DNA from: Phytophthora colocasiae
Lineage: Eukaryota > Oomycota > Peronosporomycetes > Peronosporales > Peronosporaceae
Length of the DNA stretch: 64,000 bases
Assembly (NCBI GenBank): GCA_018806915.1
Contig: JAGKQI010000090.1
Location: 2,914,001 to 2,978,000 of the forward strand
Reading direction: 5' to 3'
Shown: in pieces, positions 47,430 to 57,565 of the stretch
Layout of the letters: each line of letters begins with the position of its first letter
Position numbering within the stretch: the stretch's first letter is position 1
The notes under the pieces: generated by a model
Databases searched by the model: none
Seen by the model: only the letters and a program-made list of their open reading frames with translations
What the model was told of the DNA's origin: nothing
Made by a program: the position numbers and the translations under genes

Positions 47430-48106
47430 ATGGATTCAACACCAACAGCGGCACCACTGCAGCAACAACCTCGAGCAATCTCATTCCGCCACCTCCGGAA
47501 CAAGTCTTTGCGTCTTATGACTGCCCTACACGCATGGAGTAGGCGACAATGTATTGACGTGACAAGGGTCATAACAAGAAGAACAAGGCAAATGAGTGTG
47601 ACTACTACTTCAGATACAGCTGCAACTTCAGCCGTTACCACCACTAGTTTGCCAGTTGCTAAGCGAGCCCAATCCGCGCTCGTACAATTACGACGAATCC
47701 GAAGAAGCCAAAAAAGAAACGAAGTTCGTTGGTTGATCATGACGCGCTTCACGCGCTTAAAGAATTTCAGCTGGTCCAACATAAGGAAATTGAGATGAAA
47801 AACCTTTCAATTCAAAGAGAAGAACTGGTACTAAAGCAGAAGCGGTCCGATAAAGACGAGAAGGAATCTAAAGCTCGCATTGCAGAGTCTGCGAATGTGA
47901 TGAAGCTGCAGGAGGAAGCGGAGCACCGGAGGATACTGCGGATAATTATGCTGTTTCGTGAACGGAATAAACTGAAAGCTGAGGGTGTGTCACAGGAGGA
48001 CATTGATATTGCGATGCCTCTTCCTCAACTGGATATAATCAACACCCTAGCTCCGTCAGATACGCCAGAAGCAGGTTTCGACGCTCTTCACCACCGGCAT
48101 CCCTAG
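47430..48106 (+). pseudogene. Transposon ORF1: Lys-rich, coiled-coil accessory protein (frameshifted)
   Basis: From MDSTPTAAPLQ at 47430 the frame changes near 47700 into a stretch with TTNPKKPKKKRSS and a long charged coiled coil (HKEIEMKNLSIQREELVLKQ ... LKAEGVSQEDIDIAMPLP). The C-terminal pattern is typical of the second protein of PIF/Harbinger-like elements, which helps the transposase bind DNA and enter the nucleus. It overlaps the transposase 3' end convergently. Confidence 0.6.
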
Positions 48107-49296
48107 GCAGTGGCATATTCAGCTCATCATTTTCGTCTAGGTCATTAGAGCGACCATGTCGCCTAATGTCCTCTTTCCAATCTGCAGGAATCGGCTCAGC
48201 AATAGGCAAATTATGTACTATGCAGGCAGCAGTTACGTAGCGAATAACCTTGCGCATATCCCGACGTTTAGTTAACTTCGTGCGGATCCCATTCAAGTAT
48301 TGAAATATTGTTTTTAGCAAGCCAATGCAGTGTTCCGACACAATCCGAATCTTTGCCAATTTACCATTGAAGTTTGTGTGGTTTTGGTCCATTGTACACC
48401 CCACAAGTTTTTTTAAATATGGGAACCATTACTGACGAAGACTGAAAAGCTGAGTCTCCAAGTAAGTATTCTCTATGACTGAAGAATGTGTTCTGCTGTA
48501 GGATAGCTGGGCTATTCCTCCAAACGCGATTATCGTGAACTGACCCCGGCCATCCAATTACAATTTGGCGGACTCGAGCAACATCATCACAAGTAATAAG
48601 AGTATTAACAGCGTAGTAGCCCTTTCGAGAGTAGTAAGCTTCTCCATTTTTCTGAGGTTTAAATGCAAGAGGGAGAAGTGTACCATCCACCAGGCCGATG
48701 CAATTTATCAAGCTGTACTTATCACATATGCGCCGGGAAATCTCGATACGCTCCGCCGTGCTCGGCCACGCGAGAGTGCTTGGTTCCAGCGCTAAAATTG
48801 CTCCAGAAGCTCGATACAAGTAGTTTCCAACAGTCCCCTTACCCAAACCTAATAACTGTGCCTGCTTTGACCATGTGGCATCACTGCCGAAGCTTCCCAA
48901 ATACTTCAATAGAACCAACATGTGTAATTCAGCGCCACCACGGAACGGGTAGTACCCGTTAGATGTCAAGGCTGGATGAGTCCGAATAAGTTGCACAAGA
49001 CGGAAGAAGGTCTCCCGGTCCATTCGAAAGTGTTCAAAGAACTCAGTATCGGTCAAGTATACGTCGTCGTATAGTAGCTTCTTCCATCGGTCCCCACGCC
49101 GGCGATATAATGATGGTCGATCAAAGTACCGAAATGCTAGCACACTCCTGTAGGCTGCTACGTGCAGCTCATCCAAATCGTCTTCGGTAGTGTCTTCCTC
49201 ATCAACAAAAAAACGCAAAGCTGCTGCTTCCGTTCTCACAGGTATGGCAGCCTCCAATGTCCGTAGAGCTTTTTGACGCGAGCTTAGGCGAGGCAT
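48039..49296 (-). pseudogene. DDE_Tnp_4 (PIF/Harbinger-type) transposase, one frameshift
   Basis: The start is taken at ATG 49296 (MPRLSSRQK). An HTH-like region (SKQAQLLGLGKGTVGNYLYR) precedes the catalytic core: first Asp in GLVDGTLLP, second Asp in GSVHDNRVW, then YLLGDSAF. The third acid, Glu of VSEHCIGLLK, lies in another frame: a single-base change in an A7 run near 48413 separates the two parts, which end at 48361 and 48039. The downstream frame otherwise continues normally, so the break is recent. Confidence 0.82.
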
Positions 49297-49832
49297 GGCG
49301 CAGGAATTTAAGTGGCGTGGGAACGAAATTTTCGACTTGTTGCTGTGCAAGCTGCAGGGGGTGCTCAATGCTCTCGGACACTCATAGGCTAAAATCTATT
49401 TCGTGGCGCGTCGCGCGGGAAAAAAAGTTGCTCTAGCTGCGAGCATTGACAACTCCTAATATACACCAGAGCCAAATTAACCCCTCCAAACCGGATGCTG
49501 CATAATGCAGCTTAGATTTGAAGGCGTAAACTGAATATATTCAGTTTAAGCTAAATTTGACTTGAAGTTTGTATGCCTGTCCTTTCCCCCGACACAGCGC
49601 TTTACAAATACCAAGTCAAAAAAAAGTTTCGTTTCTGTACGTGTCTTTTTATTTTCATGCGAACAAAGACCAGTGATTTTTGAAAATTTGAAAAACAAGT
49701 TTTCGTTCCCGCTGAATGAGTGGCTAACAGCGTCCAGCTAACTCCCGCGCTTTAAAATCTGAACTCATTCTAGAATTTGCGCAGCTGGAGCTCAAGTCAA
49801 CAGCGGAGAAGATGATAAGGCCGTAGGGGAAG

Positions 49833-50096
49833 GTGCTGCGCGATTCCGAGGTCAGAGGACGAGACCTGTCGTTCAAATCAGTGTGGAAGGAGCTGAAAAG
49901 AGAAGGGTGGACACGCAAGCCACCGCCACGGCGCAGTTTGGACGATCGCTACTTCTACATCCGGCCTGGTGAAAGTGCAAGCGGGACAGAAGGTGTTCAT
50001 TCCTTTCGGGGTGAAGAGGCTGTACTGGAATACTATGCAAACGGTATGCATTGTGAGGTCGCACTCTGTGGTTTACTTGCTATGTGCTGCATCTAA
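49833..50096 (+). pseudogene. piggyBac transposase N-terminal remnant
   Basis: The frame includes FKSVWKELKREGWTRKPPPR and DRYFYIRPGESASGTEGV, an N-terminal block I associate with oomycete piggyBac proteins. It ends in unrelated sequence; no DDD core follows. Confidence 0.55.
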
Positions 50097-50127
50097 CTTC
50101 AACTACTGCGTGAAGCAGACATAGCAC

Positions 50128-50489
50128 ATGGCACGTCAGAGTGATGAATGGCGCAACAAAGGCACGCAGGCGAAGCGCCGCCAACGTGCATGCAAGGTCT
50201 GCTCCGTTCTGCGAGCTGAAAATCAACGCGCCTACACGACGACGTACTTCTGTAACGACTGCAACACAGCGGGACCGATCTTCCTCTGCATGCGAGCCGG
50301 CGCAATGTTCGTGGAGTTGCCATGACTTGCTGGGGCATATGGCACAAGGAGTGGATGAATGGGAAATTGTTCCCAGTGGATAATGGCAAGGTCATCCGAG
50401 TTCGCCGCAGAGAAACCACGAACGTTCCAGGAACACCTTCCACGCCTGGTACTCCGGCTTCAAACAAGAGACGTCGAACGAGCCCGTAG
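50128..50489 (+). pseudogene. piggyBac C-terminal zinc-ribbon remnant
   Basis: RACKVCSVLRAEN, then TTTYFCNDCN and PIFLC give the Cys pairs of the piggyBac C-terminal zinc ribbon. A frame change near 50300 is needed to reach TCWGIWHKEWMNGK and the TAG at 50487-50489. Confidence 0.6.
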
Positions 50490-51101
50490 TGCGTAGGATG
50501 CATATTAACCTGCCAATAAACTGCATATATGCAGGCTCTGACTAGGAAACGTGATTATTTTCGTTGTCTTTGGTGGCTAATCTGCTCACTACAGGGAACC
50601 TTGAACTTCATCATGGCTTGCCTGTTTTCACTAACTAGGATCATGGCCTGCATCATATTCGCGCGTCTTCACCCAACAACCGAGAGTTTTCAGTTGATTG
50701 CTTGCGATCCTTGCACCGTATTTGCACAAGGACTGATAGTTTCAACTGATTGCTCAACCTCACACCAGAAGATTGCACACCTGTAAGGATCTGTATGGAT
50801 GACACCCCTACTTTATGTATAGAAATTTGTATGGGAAGTTCTGATTTCTAAAATTCAGAAAACAATGACCTGGATGACAATGTTTCTGTTCGACGTGTGA
50901 CCTGTCACTATCCGCGATATGTAGCATAATGCAAAATTAGACGGCAAGTCATGGCCCATTATGCAGCTTATATGCGGGATTAGCAAGCCTCTTGTAACTG
51001 CACATCCTGAATCCTATCTTCCCTAACCTTGTTTATATACAAACATTAAGTCTAATTATGCTGCATATGCAGTTTACATGTTCCTTTCGGCTCCCGGTCT
51101 G

Positions 51102-51257
51102 GAGGGGTTAAATATCCAATTAACTCTTCGACAATTACTGTTTGAGTTAATTCATTTGCGATAAAATAAAATTTTGTGTTGACTATTTTATTTTGGTCGA
51201 CACATATGATTTTTTGGTACCTCGAGCTCCGTAACCTCGAGCTCCATAGATTTTCCC
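51102..51257 (-). repeat. Right TIR (outer part, after the piggyBac)
   Basis: From TTAA at 51108 to the end it is the reverse complement of 47140-47290; the innermost bases lie left of the piggyBac at about 49457-49480. Confidence 0.78.
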
Positions 51258-51314
51258 ATGCAGAACGCGCTGCTGGATAGAACTATCCCTTTTACAACGC
51301 TAAATTCGATCTAA

Positions 51315-51742
51315 AAACACGAATAGAGTATACCATGTACTTGTAGTATATGTACGCCAAAATCACATTTACTGTACTTCAAAATGAAGCATTTTGTTGT
51401 AAAATCACTGACAACACGAAGTTCCAAAACTGGTTGCACTTACATGTATAACCATCATCAGCACAAATCCCGCTGGAACGCTTTGGAGTTCAAAACTGAC
51501 TCATACGGTAAGTTTCGTGTACACGCTGTCCGAATTTTTTTAAAATGTTGGATTTGTTTAAAACCCAGAATTCTGGTGGTATGGTATTACTCAACGCTAT
51601 GATGCAGCTGGTTTACCATCACAATCGAGTTATCACGGTTTATTCCACAGTGTAGCACTGCTTGCGTGAGCCTGGCCTACGCTTACCCTTGATTGCGCCT
51701 CACACGCTCATTTAAAATAATTCCTCCACGTCGGCCTAAGTG
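51315..51742 (+). promoter_or_regulatory. B7-A8 spacer
   Basis: Initiator-like GCTCATTTAAAA at 51706-51717. The ATGAAGCATTTTG frame (51384-51602) is open past the TAT position but shortened by a local deletion near 51522. Confidence 0.4.
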
Positions 51743-52513
51743 ATGACAGACCCCGTCGAGCTGGACACGCTACTGCCGTACCTAGATGGCATATTCGATA
51801 ACCTCAGAAGCGACGACGATGACGCCGAGGTGATGGCAGATAACCACACAAGCAACTCAGCTGAGCGCCTCAGGCGTAAGCACCTAGTGCCTTACTCCAC
51901 CGGCCTCCAGCGTCGCAAGAAGGCCGAACTGCACAAACTAAGGACGGAAGCACAACAACTGGCGGTCAGGAAGGAACGTCTTTTACAAGCTCTTGGGTCG
52001 AAAAAGCCATCGAATACGAGACCTGAGCTTCCAGTGAATTCTGCTGAGCGGCATAGATGGCATACTCAAGCACTGACTCAGTACGAGAAGCTGAAACGAG
52101 CTCAACGCATGAATCGAGAGTTGAAAGAGATTTTGATGCAGCAGTTCAAGGTTTTTCAGAGTGTCCGTAAAGAGCTTGGACACAGAGACGTCTTCGAGGT
52201 AAGATATACACTGTATTGCGTTTACCTGTTGTGTGGACTTGACTGAAGAGGTATTTTTGTTTTTCAGGGGATGGGGTTTCTGGAGCGCCTTCAACCTACA
52301 GCCGATCGCCCGTTCTTCCAGCTCGACTTCAGCGTTCCCATACTTTCTGCATTAGCCAGCAGACTGGATCAACTGAGTCTACAAGCGGATTGGGTGCTGC
52401 CAGATGTGAACCAAGACTGCATCGTCACGTTTCAAACGCAAAGCGGACACCACCCGGAGAATGGGTACTGCTACGAAGTGAGTTCCACCACACGACTAGC
52501 GTACTCAGCCCAC

Positions 52514-52852
52514 TTAGCCGTGTCGCGCTTGCGAAGTACTTGTACTGCGTTGCTTGCTTGCAGGTAAATGCAAAAGTGAGTATTGATCAGTTAAGCTCTT
52601 CAGAGTCCTTCGCTGGTTGCTCATGGAGGGTTTCCTCCATTGACTATCCCAAGTTCTAAACTCTACTGCTTGTCCATAGCATAGATGTAGGTTCTACTAC
52701 ACCTAACGTCCTGCCGCTCATGTTCCAGTAAATGCTGTCCAGTGCTCATGAGCAAGCCTCCTCCAAGCATCGTGCGTCTCCACACCGCGGAAACCAAAGG
52801 AGATCTGCTGCCAGAGTCCATCCATGTAGCCAGAGTCCTGAACATCACCACA
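52514..52852 (-). repeat. Gypsy 3' LTR
   Basis: 339 bp. Confidence 0.87.
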
Positions 52853-55800
52853 CTACCCTCCAAGGACTCTAAAGCTTGTCCAATCCAAATGCATACGTGT
52901 AGGCCTCGTTGTCGTCAAAGGCTAGGCACGAGTAATCCCCTTGTAGGCAGTCGATGGTGCAGCTGCATCAGCCGCGAGAACGTACTGCGCCACCTTGGCC
53001 GGAACTTGGTCATTCATCTCAATCATCGACTCCCACGAGTCCTCTGCCTCTTGTAGCCCAACCCATGACACCAACAACTGCCAGTTGCCACGCTCCTTGC
53101 GATGTCCTTTAAAGGATTCTACCCCAAGAAGCATCCCTTGGTTGCCGACATGCGCAATTAATTCCTCGTTAACGTCCAGGTACTTGTCGCTGTAGAACTT
53201 AAAACGGGAACCGTGGACTTCGAAGTTCTGATTAGTCACCAGATGACGGATGACGAACGAATGTGGGCGCGCGTCGATCACCTCAAAAGGACCAACCCAT
53301 CTAGCCAATAGTTTGTCAGCAGCCAGGCGCTGGTCAATTCGCGACCATAAGACGAAATCTCCAATGGAGAAATTGCAAGGCGACCCCTTCGCCCCTCGCA
53401 TGTTCTGTAGTCGACGCCTCTCGCGTTCGTCCACTGCCTCGCGGTGCATTGCAGCTAACGACGTACGAAGACGAGTCAAACGTTCCTATGGAAGTTCAAC
53501 GCCATCCGATAGCACCACTGGCTTGCCATTCTTCTCGACAACAATAGGCTTAAACGGAGAGGGTCGGGGAAGCCCAGTAAACAACTCTGCGGGCGATCGA
53601 CCGCCAATTGAAGCCACGGGCGTATGGTTCAGGTTTCCCTGGACTAATGGAAGCACGTAAGTCCACTCGCGGGTGTCCAGCTTGAGTTCCATCAACAAGA
53701 CGCGCATGACTTGCAGTATGTCGCGGTTGAGCCTTTCGACTGTTCCATTGATCCATGGTGAGTAAGCCACAACGAGCTCCTGTTGCACCTGCAACTGCTT
53801 GCAGAGCTGGCTGATAACGCTGTTTTTAAAGTGGCTACCTTGGTCAGAGATCAACATCGATGGTGCTCCGAACCGCTTCCACCAATCCACGAGAGCTGTT
53901 GCCGCAACAGTGCTAGTTAGCGAGCCGCATGCCACTAACTCGCAATATTGCGATAGCCCATCCTTCAGAACTAACACGTACTTGCACTGGCCTGCGTTCT
54001 CGCCCATTGAGAGAAAGTCCCAATGCAAAAGCTCGTTGGGCTGCACAGGATCGTATGTAGGCCCCCATGGCCGCGTAATGATGTTACCACCCTTGACGTG
54101 CTTGCATAGCAGGCAGCGGCTAAGGAATTGGCGACACAGTCTAGCCAATCCGTTAATCCAGAACACTTCCTCAATTGTCAACACCATCGGGTCTAACCCG
54201 CGATGGCCTTGCACGCCACAGTGGCTCACCACGAAGACACGTTGTAGTAAAGCACTATCTTCAGTAGGAATCCAGATACGACCATCCACGAGCAATGTTC
54301 CATCCTCCTGGCGTTGCGCCTCTGGCGGGGCGTTGCGAGAATGTTTACGCTGAGCAGCACTAATGACATCTAGCGAGGGAAATTCAAAGTCTTCATGAAG
54401 CATGTGAAGCCGCTGTACATCTCCTTCTCCTTGTGCAGCGTCATCAGTCTCATCATGTTCTGTTTCAGTCTCAGCAGACTCATCGTGCACTGGTTGCATC
54501 ATAGAAGCATCTGATCCAGATCCAGCATCTTTCCCCAGTTCACGTGCTTGACTCCTCGTAATGAACTTACATTGTACGCGAACTCCCACCTCTTCTGGAA
54601 GACCCCAACGGGAAAGTAGATCTGCCCAGAGATTGTCCGATCCATCTATGTGTTCAACATCAAATGCTAGACCAGTCAGCGAGAGAGCCCAGCGTTGGAG
54701 CTTCCCCCGCACGTGACGCTTAACCTCCTTGTCCGGCGCGAACACAAAGACCAGGTTCTTGTGGTCACAGAATAATCGAAAACCACCACGTCGAACAAGT
54801 AGATAACCGAGATTGCGGGCGGCGTAAATAATCGGATAGGCTTCCTTTTCAATGATACTCCACCTCTGCTCAGTGTCGCTGAAGACACCACTCTTGCACA
54901 ATAGTAGTTCATGATGCTGTTCCACCACCGGCAGACTGTCAATCCAATTGCGAACCTGCGAAACTACCAGTCCCCAACCACGTTCAGACGCATCACTAAA
55001 GACACAGATGTCGGCTGAGCCATCGGGGTAGTACAGCAATTGAGAAGTCGACAACAGGAGGCGGGCATTCTCAAACGCCGCTTGTTCTTCCACAGACCAG
55101 GTCAATGTGCATCCAGCTGCGAGCCGCTTGGTGCGGCCTACTTGCTTTAGTGCAGCCTCCAGCATGACATGTAATGGCTGCATAACGCGGCCGTAGTCCA
55201 TGATAGAGTCGCGCAGCCATCCTGCCGCGCATAAGAACTGCGGTAGGTCGGCGGCTGTCACTGGCAATGGGAGTGACTGCAATGCACTCACACGAGAAGG
55301 ATCATGCTCAATCCCCTGGCCGCTAAACAACCGGCCACACCACTTAGTCACTTTCTTGAAGAGGCAGCTCTTCAACACACTGAGTTTCAGACGTGAAGCT
55401 CGGACACACTCGAAGAATTCACGTAGAGCACTCAAAAACTCAGCAGGCGAACGGGCAAACACCAATAGATCATCAATCCAAACCAAAAGTTTCTTGTACA
55501 GCATCTTCTTGAACACTAACTGCATCTGATTCTGAAAATGCAGAGCTGAGTCAGTAGCCCCTTGAGGCACCCGAGTCGGAGTAAATACAGCATCATCCGT
55601 CACAAAACTCATGATCTCTTGACTGTCCGGGTGCAGTGGTAGCTGCGTGAATCCGTTAGTCATGTCGAAGTTCGCAAATCCACATACACCACGTACGTTC
55701 CTTGCTGCAGCAGCTAAATCAGGCGCTGTTCCAGCAATCGGTACAGTAACAGCGTTCACAGGTCTGTAGTCGATAGTGAGTCGAAATTCAGATGGCCGGC

Positions 55801-56173
55801 CGGACTTTGGTACTGGTACAGCCGCACAAGCCCAGTGGCTCTGTTGGTTGCGGCGAATGAAACCCATGTCCAATAATTGCTGTGTATGAGCCCGTAGGAA
55901 ATCACTTTGTGCAGGAGCGTATCGCCGAGGCCGCGTACGGTATGGCTGGGCTCCATCACGGAACGTGATACGTAACGGTTCCACCAGAGCTGGCGGATCA
56001 TTTCCCAATTCAATCCTAAACACGTCTTCGAATTCCAACACTAAGTCCAACATCGACGGCAGATATTCGAGTGGAAATCCATTCTCGCCTGCTGCTGTCA
56101 CCATGGCTTTGAGGAGGTGGTGGACGTCTCGAGGGTCAACTGCGTGAGGTTCGTCATCATCGAAAGGATCATG

Positions 56174-56423
56174 TGTCATGATAGCCTCTATCACATTGAA
56201 GTGGAGCTGGACCAGAACCTGGCGTGGGCAAGCTGTTTGCTGACGTTGATCTCAAGTTGTGACTGTCAGCAGTAGCGCCTCAAGTGGTGGCTGCACAGCT
56301 GGTTCACAGCCTCACGACTCGTGAGCCCTTCATCGTCTAGCTCAGCATTGCATAACTTTCTAATTCATTCTCAATTTTACCAACAACAACACAAGTTGAG
56401 TCTCAATCGCGTATAACGTGACA
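56174..56423 (+). repeat. Chromovirus 5' LTR
   Basis: 250 bp. Confidence 0.9.
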
Positions 56424-56516
56424 GTTTTAAAACTATTGAAGCGTGAAACGCATCTACGGTTCGACTTTTTCGACGCAGGCACATCGGTATTTTCGATCGG
56501 TCAAGACACTTCGACA

Positions 56517-57560
56517 ATGACACGTAACCAGAGTCCAAACCCACGCCCCCGTCAGCAGCGACGCAGACGTGAAGAAGACACCGCAGCAGACGCAGCCACT
56601 CGCTCTGAGAGCAATGATCAAGCTCGAAATCGAGGCGACGAGGGCAATGCTGCATCGCACCCGGCCCAACAGTCGGCGGCAGACATCGTTGCGCTGATGC
56701 GGCAGATGTTCGAGTTCATGAACACCGCGCAGCGCCAGAATCAAGAGCAAATGGCTCAGATGCTCCAACAGCAGGTTTTGCTGCAGCAGCAGATGCTCCA
56801 GGCTCATGTGGCGGCTCAAAAGCCGCAAAAGAAGAAGGGCAACCCTCCACAGTTTAACGGTCAGTCTAGTGACGATCTGGAGCTGTGGCTGTTTAGCACT
56901 GAGCAATACTACTCGACCTACAGCGAAGAGATGAACAGCCACTCGTCCGACTTCGTAAACACCATCTTCGCGAATCTTGGTCCGGCAGCCCAAACCTGGT
57001 ATCGAGACTTCAAGACCTCACTAGGCGACCAGCCGGCCACATGGGCCATTTTCAAGCAGCGGATCCGTGAGCGATTTCGTGAGGCTGACTATCAGTACAA
57101 GGTACTCTCAAAGATGCACAGCCTTCGCTGGAGTGGGTCCCAACAGGCATACACCACGAAGTTTCTGCAGTTGATGTCCCAGCTCGATTGCGAGCTGCCA
57201 GAGGCTGTCAAGCGGTGGTTTTATCAACAGAACCTCCGCCCCGATACCAGCGCTTTTGTGTCACAAAATGTGCCCGGAGACCTGAAGGACGTCATTGAGC
57301 TCGCTCAACGCTTTGAAGATTCTCGCGCACCATCGTCCAACTCAAACTCGAAGAAGGAACAGAACAATGACATCAGCAACGGGAAAAAGCAGGCGCAGAA
57401 ACAAACGTCAGCTGGGTCTCCGCCGCAGAAGAATACCAGAGGGTCCAATGCTGGAACAGACCGACCCTCCTGCGCTTACTGTGACAAGCCTGGTCATACC
57501 GAGGCTGCCTGCTTCAAGAAGAAGGCAGATGCCAAGGTTTCGGCCACAAAAAATGCGTAG
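56517..57560 (+). CDS. Chromovirus Gag with zinc knuckle
   Basis: The start is taken at ATG 56517 (MTRNQSPNPRP), giving 347 residues. The N-terminal third is Arg/Gln-rich, then a retrotransposon Gag domain (FNGQSSDDLELWLFSTEQYY ... WYRDFKTSLGDQPATWAIFK) and a CX2CX4HX4C knuckle (CAYCDKPGHTEAAC) near the end. Gag assembles the particle and binds the RNA. The frame ends TAG at 57558-57560, one codon after an A AAA AAT heptamer that would pass ribosomes to pol in the -1 frame. The frame is open upstream to 56418, inside the LTR. Confidence 0.85.
   Translation: MTRNQSPNPRPRQQRRRREEDTAADAATRSESNDQARNRGDEGNAASHPAQQSAADIVALMRQMFEFMNTAQRQNQEQMAQMLQQQVLLQQQMLQAHVAAQKPQKKKGNPPQFNGQSSDDLELWLFSTEQYYSTYSEEMNSHSSDFVNTIFANLGPAAQTWYRDFKTSLGDQPATWAIFKQRIRERFREADYQYKVLSKMHSLRWSGSQQAYTTKFLQLMSQLDCELPEAVKRWFYQQNLRPDTSAFVSQNVPGDLKDVIELAQRFEDSRAPSSNSNSKKEQNNDISNGKKQAQKQTSAGSPPQKNTRGSNAGTDRPSCAYCDKPGHTEAACFKKKADAKVSATKNA
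57548..57554 (+). promoter_or_regulatory. Candidate -1 frameshift site
   Basis: A AAA AAT in the gag frame (ACA AAA AAT GCG TAG). A -1 shift here enters the pol frame, which is open through the gag stop. Confidence 0.5.
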
Positions 57561-57565
57561 GCTCG

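Larger units (their letters stand above)
49481..51107 (+). mobile_element. Defective piggyBac element in the right TIR
   Basis: Ends CCCCTCCAAACCGG and CCGGTCTGGAGGGG form a 13/14 inverted repeat, flanked by TTAA on both sides (49477-49480 and 51108-51111), the piggyBac hallmark. Removing it restores the TIR of the host transposon. The near-palindrome GCTGCATAATGCAGC near 49496 and variants near 50930, 50960 and 51057 may be subterminal transposase sites. The catalytic core of the transposase is absent. Confidence 0.85.
47140..51257. mobile_element. Long-TIR DNA transposon with DDE_Tnp_4-like transposase
   Basis: Terminal inverted repeats of about 150 bp start GGGAAAATCTATGG and end CCATAGATTTTCCC. 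The element is bordered by the 9-bp duplication ATGCAGAAC (47131-47139 and 51258-51266). It carries two convergent genes, a coiled-coil ORF1 on plus and a PIF/Harbinger-type transposase on minus. A piggyBac relic sits in the right TIR. The 9-bp duplication does not fit the 3-bp TWA expected of PIF/Harbinger. Confidence 0.88.
45863..51314 (+). pseudogene. Array gene B7, nonsense mutation and DNA-transposon insertion
   Basis: Exon 1 45863-46315 is open. Exon 2 46386-46709 has CAG changed to TAG at 46560-46562 (codon 59 of the exon). Exon 3 starts at 46774 and is interrupted 18 codons before its end by a 4,118-bp transposon, resuming with the 9-bp duplication ATGCAGAAC at 51258 and ending TAA at 51314. 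The nonsense change alone inactivates the START-like part. Confidence 0.9.
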
